Source: Candidatus Zhuqueibacterota bacterium (GTDB lineage: Bacteria; Zhuqueibacterota; Zhuqueibacteria; Residuimicrobiales; Krinioviventaceae). Taken from it: 64,000 nucleotides of DNA. A program made the position numbers and the translations under genes. This document shows positions 26,228 to 35,687 of the stretch, one piece after another (the first letter of the stretch is position 1; the number at the start of each line of letters is the position of its first letter). Where the stretch lies: assembly GCA_016928775.1 (NCBI GenBank), contig JAFGKD010000098.1, positions 43,801 through 107,800 of the forward strand, read 5' to 3'. The notes below the pieces were generated by a model. That model had not been told where the DNA came from. It made no database searches and saw nothing but the letters and a program-made list of their open reading frames with translations.

Positions 26228-29200
26228 TTATTTCACAATGATCATTTTTTTGAAATCAGTAAAGGTCTCGCTTTTACTGCTTACCTCAAGTCGATAAAAA
26301 TAGAGACCTGACGCAAATTTCATCCTGTTCATATCCGTTGAATCCCATTGGTACGTATGAATACCCGCATCTTTAGGCGCATCAAGGAGCGTTCTAACTT
26401 TTTGCCCTAGTGTATTGTAAATCTCTAGTTTTACGTGTGCCGGTTCCGGCAAACTGAAGGAGATGGTCGTGCATGCATTAAATGGATTGGGATAATTTTG
26501 CGACAACTCAAAATAATCGGGTGTTTTTTCCTGCGTTTCAACAGCGGCAAAATCAAGGGGCATGGTCATCTCGTAAACATCTGACGACGTGAAGGGCTTA
26601 TCCAACACAATTTTGACCATATCGCCGGCTTGCGGATTCCGGTGTTCCGGTAGAAGCGATTCATTGATTAATCGGAAATCCCAGGTGATCCCAAGTGTAT
26701 CATCCAGAAAAATAATTTCATCTGTACGTGTTCTATCGGTAAAACCGGTGAATTTTCCTTCCTGACCGGGGAGCACATCCCGCTCCCAAAAGCCAAAATT
26801 GATATATTTGTCTGTTGTAAGATTCTTTACTTTAAAGTTAACCGGCGTTGGTGGCAACGTTCTTGTGCTGCTAACGACCAGTTCTAATGAGGTATCGATA
26901 CCGACCTCTCCAAATTCTATTTGATAATCAGCAGCTTCCTGATAGCCCTCTGTTCTGGAGTAGCGAAATCTTTCCAAATAAAAATCATAAATGAGCGGAT
27001 CGTTCCAACCGGATTCATGCTCATTAACAGCAAAAACCGGGGGATTTTCAAAATCAATGCGAAAACCATCCGCAACATAGGCCAATGATTGACCAGTGAT
27101 CGCATCCCGCACAGGTTCCGCGTTAAAAAGCCTTGACTCCTCTGTCAAGTCCAGAAGCGTAAAGTTTTTCGTTATCCGGTTGGCACCTTCGATAGTATCC
27201 GCAAACGTGATTCGGTAGGTATGATTTAGTTTAATATCTCTACGGTCAACGACCATCAAGTGGACTTGCCCGGTGGCGGGGCCTTTTATATGGCGCGCTA
27301 AAGTCGAACCTGATGTATTTGGATCCCGTGGCATACATAAAACAATATGAGAATCATACTTTTCAATCTCACTATCAAAGTATATTCGACTTTCGGCGGG
27401 AGGAATTCCCAATTCAGGGGCACCATGGTCATATGCAGTCATCGCATAATAATAATCCTGACCGTTAACCACATTGTTATCTATATATTCATGTTGAATC
27501 CCGGTATTGTCACCCAGGTAAAATGCTTTACCGTTGACAGGGAGTGCCGAGTTGCCAGAATATTCATTGACCAGGTCAAATTGCGCGATTGGTGCCTGGT
27601 TGTTAAAATTGAGGGTTGTCGATCGATAGATTTTATAACCCTCAAAATCCATTCCGGTGACAGGATCAATATCCTGTTCTGCTTTTTCATCCCACAAAAG
27701 ACGAACTTTGTTATCACCAGGTATAGCCGTGAGTACAGGAGGGAGCGGTCGTTGTTCAAGGAGATAATTGTTTTTATATGCTGTGTTTGAATTTTGCACC
27801 GTTGTCAGCAGCTGTTCAAAATTGACCGCAAACAATAATCCAATAGAAAAGCGCTGGACTTGATCGGGCGGCATGTTAAAATAGCCGGAACTGAAAGTAA
27901 AATCGACGTCGCCTGGATGGGGCAGCACATGAAAGTAACCCGGTATAAAGTTCTGCCAGACGCCTTCATCATCACTGTGGGGGATATGGCCATAGATTAC
28001 TGTACTAAAACTGGAAAGTCCAATCATATCGGTTTCATCCACATCGGTTTTGTCAAAATGGGGTTCGCCGTTTGTTGGAATACCGTCGCCTTCACCGACA
28101 TCGCCGGTATGGGCTAAACCATCTTGTCCGACATCGTCGGTTAAGACGGTCCAGTCACCATCATTATCTATATTATCATCGCGACGCTCATCCAAAAGAA
28201 TGTTTGCAAGACCTTCGCCTGTATAATAGTCAATATACTTTTTGCCGACGTTGAGAAAGCTCCGAAAAACCTCGTCGCCCGCGCCATATGTATAGCCATA
28301 GTTTTCATCGATGATACCGTTAAAATTATCATCAATTAAATTTGCCGGAATTTCCTCAAAGACATCGCCGGCCTCAAAATGATACTCATGATCGAGGTGG
28401 GTGATCGTCACCCCATCTTCAGGCATGACTGTGACCGTCCGTTCAAAAGTCGAATAGTCTATGAGGATGATAGGATCACCCGGATTAATCACCATGGGGG
28501 CAAACATTTCTTCAGTGATGACTTTGCCGGCACCATTCTGACCATCATTGTCGTTATCAATGCCATCAACAGCATTGCCGGCGGTTTCGAAAAATGCTGT
28601 GCCCAGATAGCCGACAGGAGACCAGCCACCGTCACCTATATCATCTTCATCATAACTGTAAGCGAGATTGGCATCCATATCATAACCGTTGAGATCATCA
28701 GCACCGTCACCGCCACCATACATTGACCGCCCTATTACATCCAAGATGTTGAATCCAAACACCATCTTTTTGTGATCGTAAGTGCCGATGTTTTCAAAGT
28801 CATATAACATATAAAGGACATCTTGTACTTTTTGCGCGGACCACTGGAAGCCGCGAATATAAGCCCGCATACCCAAGCCACCACGGGTTTTGTCAGTATT
28901 GTCCGGATCAAAATTGAATTCCTGATTTTGATAGTCATCCACGACAAAATAACACTCTTCATCCGCATTGATTTGATTTTTGCCAAAATAGCCGTTCCAC
29001 GCGTTTGGCCATCCAGGATCGTTGACATCATCGTGTTTGTCCGGCCAGGACTCGGGCCAGGTCCACGGCGATTGGCTCATAGCAACATGTTCGCTTTCGG
29101 GATTTGAAAAACCAGGCAGCGGCAAGAAAGTCCACCATTCGCCGTTTGGGCCACTGTCTCCTGCACCGGATTGTGTTTGGCTTGCTACACCAATGACGGT

Positions 29201-29503
29201 GCTGAAAATGTGTCTCGTTTGGTTGTTGTTGTCTATCACTTCCGAGCCGAGAAAAGGCGCACCCAGATTTAAATAATTGTGTTGAGAGTATAGGGGCCAT
29301 TCACCGCCAATAAAAATACCATCTGTCGTATAGCCCAAACTGCCGTCATTTTGAAAGGTCAGTCGCAATTGATTGCCGGAGAAAATCCCGGTGACAATAT
29401 TCGCCTCGTCGCCATGCAGGTTATCCAGCTGGGCATGGGAGCTGGTTGAGATTAATATGCCAAGAACGATACTTGCCACGATTTTAGTGTGTTTCGAATC
29501 CAT
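26228..29503 (-). CDS. Giant secreted protein with C-terminal sorting domain (copy A)
   Basis: 1091 residues with a signal peptide (cut near SSHAQ). An N-terminal part of about 560 residues contains many Asp/Asn/Gly loops (DGIDNDNDGQNGAG, NIDNDGDWTVL, DVGEGDG) that look like calcium sites. A fibronectin type III-like segment follows (about 590-700; KVRLLWD...GYKIYRS), then a beta-rich region, and a C-terminal sorting module at about 1000-1091 (SQNYPNPFNACTTISFSL, ASGLYFYRLE). No catalytic motif is recognised. It is highly similar along its full length to the next gene (26.2 versus 29.6 kb), so they are tandem paralogs. The position in a polysaccharide locus suggests a surface-bound glycan-handling protein. 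Confidence 0.85.
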   Translation of the reverse strand: MDSKHTKIVASIVLGILISTSSHAQLDNLHGDEANIVTGIFSGNQLRLTFQNDGSLGYTTDGIFIGGEWPLYSQHNYLNLGAPFLGSEVIDNNNQTRHIFSTVIGVASQTQSGAGDSGPNGEWWTFLPLPGFSNPESEHVAMSQSPWTWPESWPDKHDDVNDPGWPNAWNGYFGKNQINADEECYFVVDDYQNQEFNFDPDNTDKTRGGLGMRAYIRGFQWSAQKVQDVLYMLYDFENIGTYDHKKMVFGFNILDVIGRSMYGGGDGADDLNGYDMDANLAYSYDEDDIGDGGWSPVGYLGTAFFETAGNAVDGIDNDNDGQNGAGKVITEEMFAPMVINPGDPIILIDYSTFERTVTVMPEDGVTITHLDHEYHFEAGDVFEEIPANLIDDNFNGIIDENYGYTYGAGDEVFRSFLNVGKKYIDYYTGEGLANILLDERRDDNIDNDGDWTVLTDDVGQDGLAHTGDVGEGDGIPTNGEPHFDKTDVDETDMIGLSSFSTVIYGHIPHSDDEGVWQNFIPGYFHVLPHPGDVDFTFSSGYFNMPPDQVQRFSIGLLFAVNFEQLLTTVQNSNTAYKNNYLLEQRPLPPVLTAIPGDNKVRLLWDEKAEQDIDPVTGMDFEGYKIYRSTTLNFNNQAPIAQFDLVNEYSGNSALPVNGKAFYLGDNTGIQHEYIDNNVVNGQDYYYAMTAYDHGAPELGIPPAESRIYFDSEIEKYDSHIVLCMPRDPNTSGSTLARHIKGPATGQVHLMVVDRRDIKLNHTYRITFADTIEGANRITKNFTLLDLTEESRLFNAEPVRDAITGQSLAYVADGFRIDFENPPVFAVNEHESGWNDPLIYDFYLERFRYSRTEGYQEAADYQIEFGEVGIDTSLELVVSSTRTLPPTPVNFKVKNLTTDKYINFGFWERDVLPGQEGKFTGFTDRTRTDEIIFLDDTLGITWDFRLINESLLPEHRNPQAGDMVKIVLDKPFTSSDVYEMTMPLDFAAVETQEKTPDYFELSQNYPNPFNACTTISFSLPEPAHVKLEIYNTLGQKVRTLLDAPKDAGIHTYQWDSTDMNRMKFASGLYFYRLEVSSKSETFTDFKKMIIVK

Positions 29504-29594
29504 AGTCTCCTCGCCGATGCTTTGTTTGGGGTGTGTGGCCTTATTTGTGTTAAAGGCATAAAACTGCTATGTTCAATCCAATGTATATTTGGCC

Positions 29595-32500
29595 TTATTT
29601 CAAAATAATCATTTTTTTCGTTTCAACAAACGATTCCGTATCGCTCTCGGCACGCAATTGATAAATATAAAGTCCCGCGGCGAGCTTGATGCCGTAATCA
29701 TTCGTTGTATCCCAATTGATTTTGTGCACAGCGGCTTGTTGAGCATCATTGACCAATGTCCGGACTTTTTGGCCGATGGCATTATAGATTTCCAGTTTCA
29801 CGTACGCCGGTCTGGGGAGAGTGTACGAAATTGTTGTTGAAGGATTGAACGGATTGGGATAATTTTGCGAGAGCTGAAATGTCACGGGTCGCTGAGACGT
29901 TTGCTGCTCAACCTGAACAAAATCATCCGGCATGGTCATATTGAAGACATCCGCGGATGTAAACGGTTTGTCCAGGAAAATCTTGACCATATCTCCAAGG
30001 CCCGGATTGCGGCGCGTTTCTGCGTCAGTTTGAACAAGGATAAATTGCCAGGTCACCACATTGTTTGCGTCCAGAAAGATAATTTCATCTGCGCGCGTTC
30101 TGTCTGTAAAAGCGGTAAATTGTCCTTCTGTTCCGGCAAGCACATCTCGTTCATAAAAACCAAAGTGAATGTAGGTATTTGTGGTCAGGTTTTTTACTCT
30201 AAAATTGACGGGCATTGATGGTAATGTCCTTGTCGTCGAAATCGCAAGTTCAACAGAGTTTGCTATACCGACCTCACCAAATTCGATTTGATAATCGGCG
30301 GCTTCGGGATACCCCATGGTTCTTGAGTAGCGGTAGACTTTAAATTCAAAGTTATAAATCGCCGGATCATTCCAGCCTGATTCCGTTTCCTTTACCATAA
30401 AACAGGGTGGATTGTCAAAATCGATGCGAAATCCATCGATGACATAGGGTATAGGCGTGTTGGTGTTGCCGTCAAGAAGCGGCATGGTAGTGAACAGCAT
30501 TGTCCCGGCCGTTTTATCTTTGAGACTAAAGTTTCGGGTTCGCCAGTTGCCGGTATTGTCGAGCAGGGTGTCCTCAAACGTCACCTCGTAATCATGATTT
30601 TCTTTGATTTTTTCCCGATCCACAACCGAAAGATGTACCTGACCCGTCGCGTGTCCAGCGATATGGCGCGCCTGACTGGTTCCCGATGTGTAGGGATCTC
30701 GCGGCATACAAAAAGCGACGTTTGTGCCGTATGTGCCAGTCTCGACATCAAAGCTTATACGACATTCGGAAGGCGGTATGTCCATCTCCGGTGCACCGTG
30801 ATCGTAAGCGGTAATTGCATAGTAATAATCGTGGCCATTCACCGCGGTGTTATCAATATATTCGTGCACGATCCCTGTATTGTCACCTAAATAAAATGGT
30901 TTCCCATTCACGGGCAGCGACGAATAACCCGAAAAGTCATTTACAAGATCAAACTGAGCAATGGGGGTGAGATTGTCAAAGTTTAACGTTGACGAGCGAT
31001 AAATCCTGTAGCCTTCGAAATCCATACCGGTGATCGGATCAATTTCATATTCAGCGCGATCATCCCACAAAAGCCGAACCTTGTTATCAGCGGCAATGGC
31101 CTTCAATGTCGGAATAAAAGGGCGTTTTTCCATCACATAATTGCGGCTATAGACGGTATGGGCGCTTTGCACGGTTGGGAGAAATTGTTCAAGACTGATC
31201 GCGCACATCAATCCCAGTGAGATACGCTGAAATTGAGCAGGAGCCATACCAAAGTAGCCGGAGCCGAAAAAGATTTCAACACCACTATTTTGAAGTAACG
31301 CGTTAAAATAACCAGGGGTGAGGTTGTTCCAAACGAGTTCGTCCTCATAATGCGGAATATCCATCCAAAAATACAAATTATAGCTCGTCAAACCGAGCAT
31401 GTCGCTTTCATCCACATCTGTTTTGTCAAAGTTGGGTTCACCGGAGGTGGGACGTCCGTCCCCTTCACCAGGATCACCTGTAAAGGCTGCACCATCCTGG
31501 CCAACGTCGTCGTTTAAAACGTTCCAGTCGCCATCATTGTCAATACCATCATCGCGGGATTCATCTAACAAAATGTTGTTGGTGCCGGCACCCGAAAAAT
31601 AGTCGACAGCTTTCAAGCCGACATTCAGATAAGTGACGAATGAATTTGGACCCTCCCCAACCTCTGCGCCGTTGCTTTCATCGATCAAGCCGTTCAGGTT
31701 ATCGTCAAAAAGATTGTGCGGGATTTCCTCCACAATTTTTCCGGGCCAAAATTTGAAAACGAGGTCATGAAACGGAATGCGCAAGGTGTCGGCAGGCATT
31801 ATCTGTTTTTGACGCTGAAAAGTATTATAATCAATGAGAATGATGTTTTCGCCTTGATTGAGTGTTTTGGGGACAAACATCGATTCTTCAATGATAATCC
31901 CGGACCCGGCATTCCCATCGCCATCATTATCGATGCCATCCACGGCATTGCCTGGCGTTTCCAAAAGCGTGCCACCAAAATAGCCCACCGGGGTAAATCC
32001 GGCGCCTATATCGTCAAAATCGAACTGGTAAGCCACATTCATTGTTTGATCAAAACCGCCCATATCATCACCGCCGTCTCCTCCTAAATTTGAGTCTCCC
32101 ATATTATTGCCGATTTTAAAACCAAAGACCATTTTATCGTGTTGATAGGTGCCGATATTTTCAAAATCGTAGTGTAGAAAAAGGATATCGTCCAACCTTT
32201 CATAGTCCCATTGAAATCCGCGCACAGTCATGCGCATGCCAAGACCACGACGATTGGGATCGTTGTCGTCCGGGTAAAAGTTGAACTCACGATTTTGGTA
32301 GTCGTCGGCGACAAAATAACATTCTTCATCAGCATTTATAACATCTTTGCCAAAATAGCCGTTCCATGAGCCGACCCAGCCTGGATCTAAAAGATCATCC
32401 ATTTTGTCCGGCCAGAAAGAGGGCCAGCTCCAGGGGGATGTGCTCGTGGCAATTTTATTGACCTCAGGATTGTAAAAGCCGGGCAGAGGCAGGAATGTCC

Positions 32501-32867
32501 ACCACTCGCCGGTCGGTCCTTTGTCACCTGTTGAAGCAGCTATATCGATACTGGTCACTGTACTCACGATGTGGCGGAGGGCATTAGTATTGTCAATCAC
32601 CTCAGAGCCTAAAAAAATGTTACCGTCGATCATGTACCAATGCCCTGAGTTGATCGGCCATTCACCCGCAAAGTCGTCCGGTTGTTTGCGGCCCAGGGTG
32701 CCATCATTATAGACTGTCGTTCGAAACTTATTGCCGGCTAAAACGCCGGAGGTATGGTTGGCAAAGTCACCGTGCAGGTTGCCCATTTGCGCATACAGGC
32801 ACGTTGAAAAAAAAACATTGAAAATCATACGCAATACAATTTTATTGAATTTATTATACATGGTCAC
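29595..32867 (-). CDS. Giant secreted protein with C-terminal sorting domain (copy B)
   Basis: 1090 residues, colinear with copy A over the whole length: same N-terminal start after the signal peptide (LHGDFANHTSGVLAGN), same GEWWTFLPLPGF, same DGIDNDGDGNAG and DVGQDGAAFTGDPGEGDG loops, same Fn3-like segment (VRLLWDDRAE...GYRIYRS) and C-terminal module (SQNYPNPFNPSTTISYTL, KKMIILK). The copies differ at many positions but almost not in length, so the duplication is old and both have been kept under selection. There is a 91-base gap to copy A. Function unknown. Confidence 0.85.
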   Translation of the reverse strand: MTMYNKFNKIVLRMIFNVFFSTCLYAQMGNLHGDFANHTSGVLAGNKFRTTVYNDGTLGRKQPDDFAGEWPINSGHWYMIDGNIFLGSEVIDNTNALRHIVSTVTSIDIAASTGDKGPTGEWWTFLPLPGFYNPEVNKIATSTSPWSWPSFWPDKMDDLLDPGWVGSWNGYFGKDVINADEECYFVADDYQNREFNFYPDDNDPNRRGLGMRMTVRGFQWDYERLDDILFLHYDFENIGTYQHDKMVFGFKIGNNMGDSNLGGDGGDDMGGFDQTMNVAYQFDFDDIGAGFTPVGYFGGTLLETPGNAVDGIDNDGDGNAGSGIIIEESMFVPKTLNQGENIILIDYNTFQRQKQIMPADTLRIPFHDLVFKFWPGKIVEEIPHNLFDDNLNGLIDESNGAEVGEGPNSFVTYLNVGLKAVDYFSGAGTNNILLDESRDDGIDNDGDWNVLNDDVGQDGAAFTGDPGEGDGRPTSGEPNFDKTDVDESDMLGLTSYNLYFWMDIPHYEDELVWNNLTPGYFNALLQNSGVEIFFGSGYFGMAPAQFQRISLGLMCAISLEQFLPTVQSAHTVYSRNYVMEKRPFIPTLKAIAADNKVRLLWDDRAEYEIDPITGMDFEGYRIYRSSTLNFDNLTPIAQFDLVNDFSGYSSLPVNGKPFYLGDNTGIVHEYIDNTAVNGHDYYYAITAYDHGAPEMDIPPSECRISFDVETGTYGTNVAFCMPRDPYTSGTSQARHIAGHATGQVHLSVVDREKIKENHDYEVTFEDTLLDNTGNWRTRNFSLKDKTAGTMLFTTMPLLDGNTNTPIPYVIDGFRIDFDNPPCFMVKETESGWNDPAIYNFEFKVYRYSRTMGYPEAADYQIEFGEVGIANSVELAISTTRTLPSMPVNFRVKNLTTNTYIHFGFYERDVLAGTEGQFTAFTDRTRADEIIFLDANNVVTWQFILVQTDAETRRNPGLGDMVKIFLDKPFTSADVFNMTMPDDFVQVEQQTSQRPVTFQLSQNYPNPFNPSTTISYTLPRPAYVKLEIYNAIGQKVRTLVNDAQQAAVHKINWDTTNDYGIKLAAGLYIYQLRAESDTESFVETKKMIILK

Positions 32868-32969
32868 CTCCCTGAATTATTGATCATTTATCACGTTCAT
32901 CACTTAAATGGATTCCGGACTCCCTCGGAAAGACTTTAACTAAAGATAGCTCTGGTCAGCATTGCAGCA

Positions 32970-33803
32970 CTAAGAATGGTTCAGATAAGCGTGAAGAATT
33001 TTTTTCAAAAATACATCCTGATCTTCCGCCCAATATCGGTTTGAAAAAATTTCGACTTCATGATAGCCATGAAAGCCCGCTTGCTCCACCCAACCACGAA
33101 TTTGCTTGATATTGATGCAGCCTTCTCCCATCAAGCCACGGTCATTCAGGATATCCTCCAGTGGATATTTCCAGTCACTTATATGAAACGCAAAAAGGCT
33201 GCCCATCTCGCCACAACGATGTATCTGCTCCTCAAGCTCGGGATCCCACCACAGGTGATAGACATCAACAGCAATACCAACGGAATTTGAACCGATCGTC
33301 TCAACCATATCATTGGCTTTGGCCAGGGTATTGATGGCTGAGCGCGTATCGGCGTACATGGGATGCAGGGGCTCAATGGCAAGCTTAATACCGTGAGACT
33401 CTACCTGGGCCAGCACAGTTTCAATGCCAATTTTGATCTGCATACGGGACTTGCCGAGTGATTGTGTTGGTTCAGCCCCACAGACCAGGACAACCAATGG
33501 CGCACCAAGAGCGACGGCCTCATCTATGGCTTGTAAATTATCACATATCGCTCGACGTCGCTCTGCCGGACTCGATGCCGGAAAAAAACCACCACGACAA
33601 AGCGAAACAACATGCAAGCCATATGATCTGAGCATTTCTCCCACTTTGTACGGATCTCGACCTTCCAGCGCCTGACGCCACACGGTAATACCTTTGATGC
33701 CGGCCTGCGCATATTTTTCCGCCGCGACTTCAATGGGCCATGGTTTTGTGGTGATGGTATGAAGGCACAACCTGGACAAATCATTGACAGGAGAGGGATT
33801 CAT
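32970..33803 (-). CDS. TIM-barrel sugar phosphate isomerase/epimerase
   Basis: The start is placed at ATG 33803, which overlaps the stop of the GH88 gene as ATGA; an ATG 9 bases earlier is also possible. 277 residues of the xylose-isomerase-like/AP endonuclease 2 fold: AGIKGITVWRQALEG, KLAIEPLHPMYADTRS (metal Glu), VGIAVDVYHLWWDPELE (Asp, His), FHISDWK and GFHGYHEVEIFS (final Glu). Metal-dependent isomerases or epimerases of sugars and inositols share this pattern. It is co-translated with the uronyl hydrolase and likely processes its product. Confidence 0.9.
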   Translation of the reverse strand: MNPSPVNDLSRLCLHTITTKPWPIEVAAEKYAQAGIKGITVWRQALEGRDPYKVGEMLRSYGLHVVSLCRGGFFPASSPAERRRAICDNLQAIDEAVALGAPLVVLVCGAEPTQSLGKSRMQIKIGIETVLAQVESHGIKLAIEPLHPMYADTRSAINTLAKANDMVETIGSNSVGIAVDVYHLWWDPELEEQIHRCGEMGSLFAFHISDWKYPLEDILNDRGLMGEGCINIKQIRGWVEQAGFHGYHEVEIFSNRYWAEDQDVFLKKILHAYLNHS

Positions 33804-35182
33804 GCCACACATCCATAAAAGGTGTAATATTCTTTATCGGCTAAAATACGCTGCACACAGAGAGCAAGCTCGCGGGCGTGATAGTCACCCCACATACTCG
33901 ATTCGCCGCAGGGTATCGAGTAGCCGGCCGGTATATTATCCCAGCCATTTGGCCGATGATAGATGGAATGGAGAATCAAGCCTTGATGCGACGAATCGAC
34001 GCTCAGGTAGGGTTCATCCAACAGTGAATCGAGCACCGTGAGTCCCGCTTGCCAATAGCGCTGTCCCGGTTCATGATCCCCGCGTTTGTCCAAATAGCGC
34101 CCCAATCGCAAAAGCCCCTGGGCGCCAATAGCGGCAGCCGAACTGTCAACGGGTTCGTATTCATTAAACGGATCAGAGCGGCGATCGAGATAATCACCCA
34201 AATCAATCAAATGTGGTGCACCCGTATCCCAATAGGGAATACCGTCTGTGGGGGTATTTTCGATATAAAAATCGCACGTAGCTTGTGCAGCTTTAAGCAT
34301 ATAGTCCTCGATGGCACCGCGACCGCCAAAAGCCTCCAGCTCGGCATCATCAATTTTTTCCAGTGCTTCCAACTCCTCAGGGAAACCAAGCATCGCCCAG
34401 GCGAGGCCGCGCGTCCAGGTGCTATAACCGGAAAATCCCTGCTGCGCATTGGGACAGCGATAGGCGCCGTCTCTGGTGTTGAAAATTGACTCATGCGCCA
34501 CGCGTCCGCGACGATCATAGGCATCTCGTCCCGTTCCATAATAGACCGAAAAATTTGCCGTCGTTTTGATGTGGGCTAACGCGCGTCCTAACAAATTGAT
34601 GCGGACATCGTTCTCCGCCTGCAGGACAAAACCAAGAAGATGACTCACAACGAGAGATCGACATGATCGAATCGTATCGACAAACAAGGAATGTGGTCCG
34701 TTAAAAGAACAAATATAGCCACCATTTTTGAGCGGCGTCCAGCGACTCGCTTGCACGGCGCCGGAAATTTTCAGAGCCAATTCGTAATAATTTTTCTCAT
34801 GCTCATCGAAGGGTATTCTTCCTTCGTGCATCAAACGTAACAAATTGCCATAGGTACTGATATTGTTAAAGCCATGGTCATGCACACCTATATGACTGAC
34901 ATGCGGTGCCATGTATTTGATGGTGTTTTGCCGACCGAGGCGCAGAAATTGTTCATCATCGGTCGCATCATATTGTAAAATGGCGGAGCCATATTGAAAA
35001 CCCTGCGTCCATTCGGTCCAGCCTCGACTTGTATAGTGCCCATTCACCGTAAAGACGGGGGAACCTTGCTCTACATCATAACGCTGCTCAATAGACAAAA
35101 TTTTCTCCGCCGAAAGCTGCCAAAAGGTATTTAATTTTGTGACCAGATCAGTCGGTTTAAGATTAAAATTGATATTCAGCAT
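33800..35182 (-). CDS. GH88/GH105-type unsaturated uronyl hydrolase
   Basis: The start is ATG 35182 (MLNINFN, AGGAG upstream); 460 residues, no signal peptide, so it is cytoplasmic. An (alpha/alpha)6 barrel with the family pieces HDHGFNN (catalytic-region Asp), NGGYICSFNGPHSLFVDTIR, GYSTWTRGLAWAML and PVDSSAAAIGAQGLLRLG. The last is strongly diagnostic. These enzymes hydrate and open the 4,5-unsaturated uronic acid left at the end of oligosaccharides by polysaccharide lyases. It starts the minus-strand arm of the locus and is divergent from the alginate-type porin and symporter. Confidence 0.9.
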   Translation of the reverse strand: MLNINFNLKPTDLVTKLNTFWQLSAEKILSIEQRYDVEQGSPVFTVNGHYTSRGWTEWTQGFQYGSAILQYDATDDEQFLRLGRQNTIKYMAPHVSHIGVHDHGFNNISTYGNLLRLMHEGRIPFDEHEKNYYELALKISGAVQASRWTPLKNGGYICSFNGPHSLFVDTIRSCRSLVVSHLLGFVLQAENDVRINLLGRALAHIKTTANFSVYYGTGRDAYDRRGRVAHESIFNTRDGAYRCPNAQQGFSGYSTWTRGLAWAMLGFPEELEALEKIDDAELEAFGGRGAIEDYMLKAAQATCDFYIENTPTDGIPYWDTGAPHLIDLGDYLDRRSDPFNEYEPVDSSAAAIGAQGLLRLGRYLDKRGDHEPGQRYWQAGLTVLDSLLDEPYLSVDSSHQGLILHSIYHRPNGWDNIPAGYSIPCGESSMWGDYHARELALCVQRILADKEYYTFYGCVA

Positions 35183-35687
35183 AAAATGTGCACTCCTGAT
35201 AAATGAGCATAATGAATACAACCGTGAATTATCCGCGAATCAATAATCCAGCCGATAAAACTTTCGGCACCGGCGCTGAATGTTACGAAATGACCGCACA
35301 AAAGGCAAGTTAGAAAATCACGTATTTTGATTTCATAAATGCTGAAAAATTTTTCATATTTTTCATTAATCACTTGCATTTTTATTAGAAAGTTTCTATA
35401 TAAAATATGATTTTCATTCAGTAATGCAAGCCTGGTTTAGAATTCATAAAAAGTGGTATCAATTCACGTGATGTTCACGCTATTTTTCCACAACTTTCGA
35501 AATATCAGTCATTGCAAACAACAAAAGGCTTGTTTTCTATCCTATCATCTACCCTTTTATTATTGTCTCTATTATTAATATCAGTCAATTTACCTGAGAA
35601 GGTGCATAGACAAGAGCAACGATAAACTACTGGCAGTAAAGTATATTCATAATAGAAGAATCAATCACCAAATTAAGGAGAGGCATT
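35183..35687. other. Divergent control region of the uronate locus
   Basis: 505 bases between the uronyl hydrolase (minus) and the porin (plus). It is A/T-rich. I find one good plus-strand promoter (separate entry) and a TCACGTGA palindrome near 35465. No open frame or structured RNA was recognised. Confidence 0.5.
35374..35402 (+). promoter_or_regulatory. Sigma-70-like promoter for the porin-symporter operon
   Basis: TTGCAT (35374-35379), a 17-base spacer and TATATA (35397-35402). It would give a leader of about 280 bases before the porin start at 35688. The palindrome TCACGTGA lies downstream of the start site and could be an operator. Confidence 0.4.
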
